Shown here in pieces: positions 49,188 to 59,647 of a stretch of DNA of 64,000 nucleotides. The stretch covers positions 19,026,515 through 19,090,514 of the forward strand of contig OX104131.1 of NCBI GenBank assembly GCA_944470555.2, written 5' to 3'. How positions within the stretch are numbered: the first letter of the stretch is position 1; each line of letters opens with the position of its first letter. A model generated the notes under the pieces. The model worked only from the letters and a program-made list of their open reading frames with translations. It ran no database searches and was not told where the DNA came from. The translations under genes were made by a program, and so were the position numbers. Source of the DNA: Heterobilharzia americana (lineage: Eukaryota; Platyhelminthes; Trematoda; Strigeidida; Schistosomatidae).

Positions 49188-52100
49188 TCAGTGCTCACTT
49201 TTGAATCCCTTTTTGACTACTGACTTCTTTGGTTCAGTAATTGACTTGTGGTTAAGTTTTAAATTTTTCTTAGTTTTTGGTAGTTCCTCCAACTGGAATT
49301 TGACAGTTTTCGTATCGTCATTTCTCATATTCTTCTCATCACTAATTTCCTCAGGTAACTGTTCTTCACCCGAAGGTAAGTGACCAGCACGTTTCATACC
49401 TTCAAGACAAGCAATACGATGAGCTTCACGATTGGTTTCATTTACTAAACGCCGAGCTTCATGTTCGGCGCGACGCTTAGCTCGAAGAGCTTCACGTTGT
49501 CGTAGACGCTCAGATTGAATAGCCAATTCCGTTACTGAACGTTTTTGCCAACGATGATATAAAACAGTACCGGTATTTACACCTTCCTCTATCTGAAAAT
49601 GATAAAATTGTATAACAATGAACATAATCTTCGTAAAATATGGGATAGGTTTACTGTAACAACGATTCGACAAAGATAGTAGATCACCTTACTCTTACGC
49701 AATATAGCACTGATCACAATTTATTTAGGTAAAGCATGACCTACGTAATAATAATGGTAATAATAATAATAAACCTGCGGTGATGACTGGAAAACCGTTT
49801 GACTGAGTGAGGTTGCTAGAAATATGATATTCCTTCGACATCTACGTGTAGTTAAAGAACAGATTTGAAACAGTGCGTCTGGTTAGGATAACTCTGTATC
49901 TTTCACAATAGCTATTAACGGTTAAGTATTACTATCAATCGAAAAGAAAATTTACATTTATCTTCAGAGACGCAGTTTCGTCATTAAAAGTGTAAGATTA
50001 AACAATAACTACAGTGTATAATAAAAACCTTACCAATCAAAGCTGAGAGTTAAGTAATAGGATAGTACCTTTATTAGATTCAATGTTAAACGTGGTCCAA
50101 TTTCAGTCAGACGAAGCGTGGCTTTCTTAGCTGTACCAAGATGTTTTAATCCATGGACTGGAGCAGCATTGCGATCACGTTTACGTTTTCGCGAACCTGA
50201 TAAGGACTGTAGAGTGTCACTGTTAGCGAACCCTGACGAAGGTAAGTTGACATCTGGAACCACGTCGACTTCCTCCATATCTGATAAGATATCTGATAGA
50301 GCTGAATCTGACAATAATCCAGTTCTGGAAAGCAGGAAAAATCCATAGTATGAAAGTGTGACTGAGATTGAAATAAGAAATATGAACATTATTTTCATAA
50401 GGGAATAAAAAATCTTAAAAAATAAAACGAAAGTGTATGACTGTTCGACAGAATAAAACTAATCGGTTAATTTCTATTGGGGCTGTAGCTTTGTATAGTT
50501 TGTTCCTCTAACGACTGGATCACAGACACAAATCCACATTACTTGTTTTAGTTCAGACAATTAGGTGTGGCTCGTGTTTAGCATATACATATGTAGTGGA
50601 CTGTAAATTAGCATTATTTACACTAGAGGCCTGACAACAACCAGTATAATAAGAAAAGAAAAGCAGCATATGACAGAGATTACTTTGCTGCCTAAACTAG
50701 ATCGAAATATCAAATAAATTGTAGGACGGATCACGAGCGTAACTAAACTGTGTTTTGTTGTGTTATATTCTATATATTATCAGAATGCTACTAAAGTAAC
50801 ACTGATATAAGACGGCAGAAGATAGAAAAAACAAGATTGCCACTCACTGATAACAAAAATATAAGCGTAAGTATACAAAACTATTGGATAACTTTATTTA
50901 CAATCGACTTGGTTGTGACTAGTCACGGGACCCAGGACGCGCGTTTCGTTTTATTTGGGACTTATCAGTTAAAAGTACCTACACGCCAAGGAGTGATGTT
51001 GTTTCCACTGAGACTCGAATCTCGTACCCATCGCTTCAAAAGTCAAAGCGTTATTCCACTAGCCCAATAAGGCACAATAGTTACCTCTTATACAACAAGT
51101 ATTAGTTATTATTATAATAATAAATATTCAGGCGATATCGAGGGGTCCGCATAGGAGTTTTATATGTCAACAGAGGTCAATCGCTTCGATCCAGTGTAAC
51201 AACGGATAATTACAAGTATCAACTAATAATAATAACCTTATTTCGCTCCAAGATGCAAATGTCCACAACCCATATAAGAGAACTAATTGTTTGAAAAATA
51301 CATGGAAGTTTGTAAATTCATGGAAATCAACAGAACTGTTTATAATGTAAGAAAATCAGGGATGCATTTCTGAATTCCTAAACATAAACTGTCAAGTTAC
51401 AAATGGTCTACAACTATGCAGCAAGTCGGACAGACAAAATCAACGTAGAATCTTTTGCATAGGTGCATTGGTTCAAGTTGCTACATTTCACAGTAGTTAT
51501 GCAAAGAACAGGTGGGTAGAAAAAGTGTTATTAAAGTAGACAAAGTTGTGTGACAGAATAAACAACAAAAAGATAAAGGCAGGTATGAGTATTTAAGCTA
51601 TAGAAGACGTCAGAGAGTGAGTGAATACATCTGCATCCTGATGATCGATTTTCAGGCAAGATTCAAGAGATAACAGGAGGCAAAATGGTTTGACATGATG
51701 ATTAGAGTAGAATATCAGTCGTGGTGGTTTGGCGAGCGATGATACAAATTGTTCCCGGATTTTTAATAACTTACTCCATTTATGAGAATAATGTTGTCTA
51801 CGTCTTTTTGTCCATCTGATAGGCGTTTTCGAATTAATACTCATTTGCAGTAGAACTACAGCGTTTTGGTCAAGAAAGTCATAAGTCTAAGATGGCTGAA
51901 GTGAGTAAGGGTTTGAGAAAAAGCTGAGCGTAACCAAATAAACACAAATCATTCTGAGCCATATGGAAAAATGTAGGCCTTCTGGATGAAACCCTGTATA
52001 TATTGGTTGTCTTGTGTTCTCTGAGCTGAGTTGTTTAGTCGTGGAGCTTTCACCGTCTTTCTAGACGACATCTTCAGCACTACAGTATGAATTTGTGTGT

Positions 52101-55100
52101 GAATGTTTCTTCGACAGTATTTTTCTTGTTAAAACTATTACCTTCCTGATTTCGTGCCATAGTGATGTGCGGCACTACGAGCCAATGCATTTTGATGAGA
52201 CGTTTCACACTATCAAACTCTTTTATAGACTGAACTTTCAACTGATGAAACTGTAATTAGTGATGAATACTTCGTTACAGAATAACGTTTGCGTGCTGTG
52301 AAAGACCGATTTGCTATACGATCAGCGTAAAGGCAGCAACGAGATTAAAAACTGTTATCTATCAGCAACCAAAAAAACTTCGACAATCAGCATATGATAT
52401 ATACATAAATATAAACAACTAATTACTTGGTCAAGAAGTCATCCATCGATGAATATTTAGCGAGATTCGGTACACCAGTAGACTTTCCCGAACCGCTTGG
52501 ACCAATACCATAATTTGAATCAAAGTCAGTCAGACGTCTGCGTTTTAGCTTCACACCACCCATTCCAAGACGTCGTAGTGCGCGACTTATACATCGGTTT
52601 TCTGTTCGAATATGAAAGTGTCGAATGTATATAACATCGCTCAACTGCTTTGAATTCTCATCATCACCATTATGGATAGTAGCGTCAACTTCCCGACTGA
52701 CTAGCAAAACACGTTTAACAGTGCTAAGCTTGAGCTGAATAGTTTAAACAATCACATGTTAAACAAACTTTTTTAAATTGATATATAATAACAACAGTTA
52801 GAAAGTGAGCGCCACGAAATGAAAAATTCTTTTGCATACTACTCATAAGATAATCATATAACTTGTTCCTGAGTGACTTCGAAGTCATGTTTGACATTAT
52901 GAAATGGTGGATGAGGTTGTACATGCAATCGAATATCCATAAGCATGCTAAGTAGCTGAAGATTTACATGAGTGGTTTCGGCTGAATTAGAAAGACTTAA
53001 AGTTGGTATCAACAATACAAGTCAATGATCCATCAGATTACTAGCTGTCAGTTTCAACTGTTTATACCTACCTTATCTGGAGAGTTCCAACCATGATCCA
53101 ATATATCTGATTGAGACATAGAGATAGTTACTAAGCAACGATCATATTTCGCGAAACTTTATACTTTCCTTAAGCAATAGATACTGGAGAAATTATATCC
53201 TATGAAATCAAGGAATGACAAAATCCGATGCGTTTCTAACTTTCTAAGATACATCAGTAGTCAAAGTGGATGGGATGACTTGCTACATTGCACACACTGC
53301 TCAAAAGGCAATCGTTCATATTACCAGACTTCTGACCATATGAGAGCGACACAAAAAAAAACATGATGAATACCACTTCTGGTGATGTGTGATTGAGGTA
53401 TCTCATAAGATGAACAAATGAGATCCAATTTACCTCAAAAATTCTAAATTTAGACAATAATAGCGGAATCTGAGTAGGGGATTAGCTGTTCATAGGAAAA
53501 CAGTGATCACGGCACACTCCTAAAGAATGCCCATCTTCTTTATTGATTCAAATGAATTACTTTAACATGATTTTCGCAAGTATTTCGAAAAAATGTGATA
53601 TTTCAAGGTTCTACATGACCATATAAAGATATATCTTCAAACAAGAAAGACAACCCATAATCGTTTCTAAGGTAGATAGCATTATAAGTTTTATCCCCTA
53701 AAATAAGCTGAATTACTGATACACGTACATACCGTTACCCAAATATACCATCACTACCATCATATATAACTTTTTTATGAAATCCAAACGGCTACATTCA
53801 ATGTAAAATGTTGGGGAACTTTTGCGACTTTTATTATAAATAATGCTATCCCTGTTTACTTAAAAAGTTACTGTGGAACTAAACATTTACTTGAGTTTTC
53901 AATTCAAGCCTCAAATAGCACTGAAAGTTAGGGTGAATCAGTCAAGTAACTTGTGTCGTTAGTGTATACGCCCTAATATAACACTTCGAACCAAAGTTAC
54001 ATCTCTAAACTGGTTAAATAAAACAGCATACCTTTGGAACATTTAATGGAGGCAACAAATTCTGAAACATATCAACGACCAATCGTAAATGAGGTTGTGG
54101 AGCTGATGTAGTTGTATTAGAACCACCCAAACCAAACCCTGTCATTACTAATAACGGTGGAGTGCTGTACTGACGGCAGTCAAAAACTCGACGAACCAAA
54201 GTCAATACATCTCGTTTTAAGCTATACTCAGAAACACGGAAAGTGAGACTAGGTCCATGGGGAACACGAATCATATGCAAATAAACACCACCATCACCTG
54301 CTTTATTAACAGGAATCATATCTATCAACAAAAAAAACGAAAAAAATACAACTATCGAAGCTTGAAATAAATTATTTTCAATTTAATGAATGTAGAGAGT
54401 GAAATAATTAATTACAGCAGGGAGTCATTGCTAAACATTGCGATTACACAGAAAAATTTAGAGTTATTACAAGGAAGAGTTCTTTAATAGTAACGGAGGG
54501 ATTACATTACTACCATAGACTATTATTGGGTTGGAAATGATATAAACTCATTGAGAAAAGTCCACTGTAAAATTTCTTTTACTATACTTCAGTTTCACTT
54601 TGTTAAACCACTCCACTGACCAGTCAAATTCCAGGCTGTTTGCAGCTGACGACAATTAATGAATTTACTGTTTTAAATTGGAAGTAATTCAACTGAGCAA
54701 GAATACTTGTCAAGATTATGTGAAAGCAAAAAAAAATAAAACAAAACCATAAAAATCACGAAACTAACTTTCTTCCATCGTGTCCATGTTCCGACTTTTA
54801 TCATCATTCGTCAACTGTTTCGCAGAGGCTTTAGCTAATCTACGTGCATGTTTCTGAGCACGTTTCTCTTCATGAGGATGTGTTAAATACAACAAATGTG
54901 TAACATTTAATGGACCAGCTATATTAATGAAATCTTTGAGAACATTTTGACGCGTTACGCGTAGACGGCTTGCAGTAAACGGTTCAAAAACCTCTCTAAC
55001 ATCAAGAGCCAGCTGTTTAACCAAACTACCGACTCCTGGTCGTGAGAAGATCATTGTATGTGGAGTCTTTGAATATGTCTTCTCCTGTATGGCTAAAGCA

Positions 55101-55147
55101 GTAGCACGTGCCTTCCTCACTGACCTTGGGCGCTTTTTGCTCACCAT
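49188..55147 (-). CDS. PPAN: Peter pan / SSF1 homolog, Brix-domain ribosome biogenesis factor
   Basis: Nucleolar 60S assembly factor of the Brix family, needed for large-subunit rRNA maturation. Five exons: 55147-54769, 54321-54032, 52734-52427, 50324-50069 and 49592-49188. All junctions are GT-AG with consistent phases, and the total is 1638 nt (545 aa plus stop). Start MVSKKRPRS was chosen because family members begin with a basic tail just before the Brix domain; an in-frame ATG at 55186 is upstream. Exon 1: TPHTMIFSRPGVGSLVKQLA and TASRLRVTRQNVLKDF; exon 2: VPHGPSLTFRVSEYSLKRDV and MFQNLLPPLNVPK; exon 3: LSTVKRVLLVSRE; exon 4: LRLTEIGPRLTLNLIK; exon 5: a basic, Arg/Glu-rich helix (ELAIQSERLRQREALRAKRR) with CLEGMKRAG. 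It is somewhat longer than the human protein, mostly in acidic/basic linkers. The gene appears intact. Confidence 0.95.
50922..51230 (-). mobile_element. S1 (Sm-alpha-like) SINE in PPAN intron 3, head inverted against tail
   Basis: The minus strand carries the head (box A near 51066-51056, box B GATTCGAGTCT near 51020-51008) and a hammerhead at 50972-50922: CTGATAA core (one base off), stem II partly unpaired, GAAA, GCGC stem III and an intact GTC triplet before CTGGG. From about 51130 the plus strand gives the family tail (GATATCGAGGGGTCCGCA). It is the same inverted layout as at 29060. Confidence 0.75.
51400..51660 (-). mobile_element. 3' end fragment of RTE lineage C in PPAN intron 3
   Basis: Plus-strand blocks GCATTGGTTCAAGTTGC, TTCACAGTAGT and TTAAAGTAGACAAAGTTGTG match the 3' part of the copy at 58000-58260. 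No coding part remains. Confidence 0.65.
51985..52100 (+). repeat. Dispersed repeat shared with 11825-12070
   Basis: GTTTAGTCGTGGAGCTTTCA plus the CTAGACGACATCTTCAGCAC block repeat the minus-strand sequence near 12055-11995. It lies in PPAN intron 3, just beyond the lineage C fragment. Confidence 0.6.
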
Positions 55148-55154
55148 TCTCAAG

Positions 55155-55175
55155 CTAGATTTAACAAAATAACAA
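55155..55175 (-). promoter_or_regulatory. Candidate splice acceptor just upstream of the PPAN start codon
   Basis: Minus strand: a T-rich tract ending AAATCTAG, 7 bases before the ATG at 55147. It could be a spliced-leader trans-splicing acceptor (common in flatworms) or the acceptor of a 5' UTR intron. It would exclude the upstream in-frame ATG at 55186 from the mature mRNA. Confidence 0.35.
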
Positions 55176-55189
55176 TAAGTGAGCAAATC

Positions 55190-55575
55190 AAAACCCTATA
55201 TGGCATAAAAAGTATTACTGGAAATGCTAGAAAAATAACAACTACATAAAAAGCAAGTAACTATCCAATAATATTTCTGAAAACAAATTGGAAGATCTAT
55301 TATCACAATGTATTGTCTAAATCTCAGACATAACTACAGCAAGTAGGAAGTATGACATGGTCAAAAATCACTGGATTACACGAATCAAGCGAGTTTCAAA
55401 AGCAAAACCAAATAATCTAGATTAATGACGATATAAGTTGTAGCAGCAGAACGAATCAGCCTATGGAACGAATATGCGCATTTCGGGCGTTTTAGAGATA
55501 TTCTTTGAATTGCGCTAATACACAGTCAAAGCAACCAGTGAAGGCCGACAGAGTTGCTTGCTGTAACCGACCGTT
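55190..55575. other. PPAN upstream region, no gene seen
   Basis: A promoter would be expected here, but no convincing element can be named. Confidence 0.3.
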
Positions 55576-55579
55576 CCTG

Positions 55580-56495
55580 CTTAACTTCACTACAGACGTA
55601 CTGATGGAAATAACCCTACTTCACAATAGTTGACCTACTCCACGGAGCGCATCTTGTTGAGTACGTCGACATTGTCCCGTAAAGTGAAGATACTGACAAA
55701 GAGAACTTCTCTGAAAGTCGTGAGCAGATATTTCGGTATCTGTTTTGCGCACCTGTCAAATGCAAGATAGTGCATTAGGACTAGTTTGCGTCAACTCGTA
55801 GTTTAATAATCAAGTGAAGTGGTAGGATGCGTTGACTACTTCACTCATATGGGAAGTTGTGTCAGCACGAACGGGTTGGTTGCTGACGAAATCTCAGCTG
55901 AGATACCGAAGGCCCGTTTGGTATTTGTCAACTAACGTCATTTCTGACGCCGGCAAGATATCTAACTGCGCTGCAGCTCACTGTCCTATTGTGCGGCTTC
56001 AAAGCACGGCCACTGAAAGTAGATGTGCTGAGATTACAAGTCACTGACTACAGATGTTTTTACGGGATTGCTCACGTACGGTGTAATCACTATGTTAACA
56101 ATGTCAAGGTTAGATGGCTGCAAGCAAGGAAGGCAAATCAGTCGATGACATTGTAAACCCTCACCAACTGAGGTGCCTTGGATATTTGTTCCACATGCTG
56201 AGTCATAGCCTACCTTATCGTGCATTACTATATAAAATAGCAATAGGTTGAAATAAAGCTCAAGTAAACCAAATCAAAGAGTCTTTCCAGTATATATGGT
56301 CTTTGAATGTCTGAGCCGTGTAGAGGGAATCGGAATGCGCGGTTAGGTTTCTCGAAATGGTAGGAATTAATAGCTAGAGAACCTTGGCGACAACAAAAAA
56401 TCGTTAACACTAGCGCAGATGCATTCACTCTTCGACCTCTTATCAAGGTTGAATATCTTCACTAACCTTTCTCTCCAAATTGTTACATGGAGTTT
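55580..56495 (+). pseudogene. Degraded RTE lineage C fragment (RT C-terminus and 3' region)
   Basis: CVDYFTHMGSCVSTNGLVAD, DEISAEIPKARLVF, then a region corresponding to YRCFYGIAHV and VRWLQARKANQSMT-type peptides match the A element's FTYLGSRINP, LVADEISARIQKARLAF and LRWLGHVLRM order. The DNA from 56280 to 56490 matches the 3' region seen in reverse at 58180-58340 (GGTTGAATATCTTCACTAAC block). Frames are broken. Confidence 0.7.
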
Positions 56496-56764
56496 CATAA
56501 ATAGGTGGTGTCAGTGACGAGTCAGATTGGAAAATTCAAGCTATACCAAGGTTCATAACATTTTTATAACTAAAAGTACGCGAAGTACTATTTGACATTG
56601 CAAGGTAGCTAACTATTTTACCTACCTATCTGCAATAAGTAATCAAAATGCACATGTTCGATCTCACTGAAATGTTAACTACTTTCTAGACAGCTTCTAT
56701 AGGATGAGAAAAAAGATGTAAGAATCACTTTGTACAAGAACGAACGGAACGCGTTTAGCAACCT

Positions 56765-56915
56765 TATGCACTTTCCGTGCACTAGGCAATGAGCCACACC
56801 TATTGCGTGAGGGTGAGCGACACTACCTGGTTGCCCAAACCTCAGCATGTGGAGCGGGACTCAAACCTGTGACCCACTAGTCAAAAGTCATCTCCCTCAC
56901 CTTGTACACGGTGAC
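56765..56915 (-). mobile_element. S3-type tRNA-headed SINE copy
   Basis: The minus strand gives GGTGAGGGAGATGACTTTTG, GACTAGTGGGTCACAGGTTT and the box-B-like GGTTTGAGTCC, then a GCAACCAGGTAGTGTCGC segment and GCCTAGTGCACGG. This is the best-preserved S3 copy. The tail has no hammerhead core. Confidence 0.6.
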
Positions 56916-56919
56916 CATC

Positions 56920-57998
56920 CACGCATTGTGATGAAACTGTCAACAAGCTGATATGTTATCAGTTAGTCACTTATTATAGTTAGGGAGACGGTTTCGAGTG
57001 AAAAGTAATATCTCTTAATGACTTTACAAATTTAAGCTAATTCAGGTGTCAGTATTTACTATCCCACTAGTCAATCTAAAAATAACTTCAAAGCATTATG
57101 AATCATGCAAACAACTGTAAACAAAAATGCGTGTATCACATAGCTTTTTTATTCATTAACTAAATAACCAATACTAACTTAAACAACAAGTGATAGTTGT
57201 GTGTACAAGAGAAGATAGTGTGAAAAAGAATGGAAGTCTTTCAAAGAAAGAAAACAATCCACATAAAAGTGAAATTAATAATTTTCACCAATGAAACAAA
57301 TGGCTATAGTTACAATTCGCCCTTAGACACCTTATGTGCCATCAATATACACACCCGTACACTCATCAGGGTAACAGTGAGAAGTATGCAAAAAGAGATT
57401 CATAGAATAAGTAGACCATTAAGAAACTAAGAATGAAGTCACTGGTGAAACATAGATGAATTAATTAGGAGGCCGAAAGACTGGATTGCTGATAGGCTTC
57501 TTCGGAATGCCAAAAGTAGCATGCATATATATATATATATATATATATCATTATGGAGCAGAATGGGCCTGTTCAACATGAATCGGCAAGTCGTTTCGTA
57601 GACATACCTAATTAAATAAAGAAAATACTAATAATCCAAATGAAAACAAATAGAACAGAATATGACAAAATAATTTTACGGTCACAAAGTTTGATTAAAA
57701 TCAGGAATTTCTTATTTAGTAAGAGGAAGTGAACAGCAATTCCAATATTACGTCTTGTTGGTTATGTTATTTTATCATAAACTTTGAAAAATGATGCATC
57801 ATTCTTTTATTTGGCTGATTTTAAATTAAAATAAATTCTAGCATACAATATGGGCTTGAAAACGAGTTTGAAAGACATTAGAATTCAGTTAAAGCTTTAT
57901 CCCTCTGCTTACATTTAAAACAAGCGCATTTTTTCTCAACTGTAGCTTACCTACTTTCGACTTTTGACACTTTGATAATCATTCCCACTGTAACAAAA
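56920..57998. other. No gene; TA tract at 57525-57548
   Basis: AT-rich spacer. The frame at 57230-57430 is lysine/threonine-rich but unrecognised. The missing last exon of the ZNF598-like gene could lie here, but I could not find it. Confidence 0.35.
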
Positions 57999-57999
57999 C

Positions 58000-59111
58000 T
58001 TATGGTCAATACATTAATAAATAATGAATGACAAAATCAACTCAGAACCTCCTAAATAAGTGCATCGGCTCAAGTTGCCACGCTTCACAGTAGTACAAAA
58101 AGAACAGATGGATATAAAAGGAGTAATATTAAAGTAGATAAAGTAGTGTAAGAAAATAAATAATCTGAAGATAAGGGTTAATGCTAATAGTCAAGCTTAA
58201 GAACATATCAAGGAATGAATACATCGCAATTGTGATTGATTTTCAGTTCTGTTACCAAAAATGCCTAACCACTGATTCCATTCGTCTCGGAGACCTTAAC
58301 AAGACAGTCTACATCGCCCCACACGGCTCAGACCACCAGTAAGACACTTTATCGACTAGTGCCCGGTCTTGGTCTGGTCACTCTGAACTCTCTTCCAACG
58401 CAATCGAACTTCCCCTAGCATGGCACGTCGAAGTAGGCGGTGACTTCTGATGCATGTTCAAGCCATCTCAGCCGACTAAGGTTTACGACGTCACCAATCA
58501 ACTTGCTTTTCGTGCCTAATATCCTCCGTCTGACTTCGAAATTGCTCACATGATGATTTCCCCAAACGCGAGCAACGGTACAAAGATACCTATGATCAAA
58601 ACCTTGCAATCGCTTCATATCTTCTACGTTTAACGGCCATGTCTCACAGACCCACAACAGGACAGAGCAGGCAGCAGCCTGAGTTCCAGAACCTGTTGGA
58701 GGGTGAAAATCTGATGGATGCAGCCTCGTCCAGGTCTGAAACCCGCCTAGTTTCCTCAAGTTTGCTGTTCTCGAGCTCCAATTAGGCGTCGGATAACTAT
58801 GAACCCAAAGATCTCGGATACAATATTAGTCATTTTAATTCTCCTTTGATTGTTACAAGACTTGTCTCCCTTTTTATAAACTGGGATGATCATTGAAGTA
58901 GACCAGTCTGATGGCGCTACCTCATTACACTACCAAGTACCTGTTACTTTAAACAGCAATTTCCTACCTTTATCCTTAAGAACGTCAGATGGCAAACTGT
59001 CAGATCCTGCTGCTTGGCATCCTTTCAGGTTCGACACAAATTCCTCAACGTCAAGGAGGGTTGAAGGACTAACATCTACTTTCTATTCAGATTCAGGCTG
59101 GATGTTGGGTA
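58000..59111 (-). pseudogene. RTE lineage C fragment with an internal deletion
   Basis: The 3' region is at 58000-58300. A minus-strand frame then reads VLLWVCETWPLNVEDMKRLQ, GFDHRYLCTVARV and VSNFEVRRRILGTKSK, then DVVNLSRLRWLEH (58660-58480). Immediately upstream the match jumps to the RT region equivalent to 37990-38430 in the A element (58690-59107), so roughly 0.6 kb of RT is missing at about 58680. Frames are broken. Confidence 0.7.
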
Positions 59112-59385
59112 TCATCATCAATATCAACATAGGACGAGGCATTACTGTGTAGTGGTTCGAGTTGCCACAGCTCACATCAGTACGTCAAGTAGAAAGGCAG
59201 TGAAATGCAAGATGAAGAAAAGAAAACCCAATCAAAAGAAATATAAAGTACGAAAGAAGAGAAAGGAAGAATGAGAAAATAGTGTGATTCGGTAGAGCGT
59301 TAAGATGAGGATAATGTGTGTATACATCTGCGCCACTGGCTTCGATCCTCAGCCATATCACCTAGAGTCTCCAACCACTGTCCCA
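59112..59385 (-). mobile_element. 3'-end-only insertion of RTE lineage A
   Basis: It starts with ATCATCATCAATATCAACATAGG, equivalent to 36618-36650, and matches the A element's 3' untranslated region and last codons up to about 59385 (CATCTGCGCCACTGGCTTCG and CTAGAGTCTCCAACCACTG). It is a heavily 5'-truncated insertion sitting inside the end of the lineage C copy. Confidence 0.75.
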
Positions 59386-59399
59386 CAATCAATGATGAT

Positions 59400-59500
59400 C
59401 ACTGAATAGAAATATAAACTGGCAGTAAACACACTTGTTCTCCGTGAGTTTCGCTCACACCTAAATTCGGTCACCACGTTACCACTGAACCATATTCCGG
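59400..59500 (-). mobile_element. S2-type SINE head fragment
   Basis: Minus strand 59495-59470 reads ATGGTTCAGTGGTAACGTGG, the S2 head. The rest is eroded and no hammerhead core was seen. Confidence 0.45.
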
Positions 59501-59647
59501 TATTGTCATTAATAGGAGGACTCATAGATGAGGTGATAAGGACAACCACATCAAAAACGCAGAAGAGAAAAAACATTCCCACCATGAACATCATTTTAGT
59601 AAATTAGGAAAGCGATACTATAAAGGAGAATGTTAACACAGACGCAC

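Noticed and set aside
59358..59594. 78-codon minus-strand ORF considered as the last ZNF598-like exon
   Set aside because: It overlaps the S2 SINE head and the RTE-A 3' end and has no cysteine pattern to complete the CQECGQ motif.
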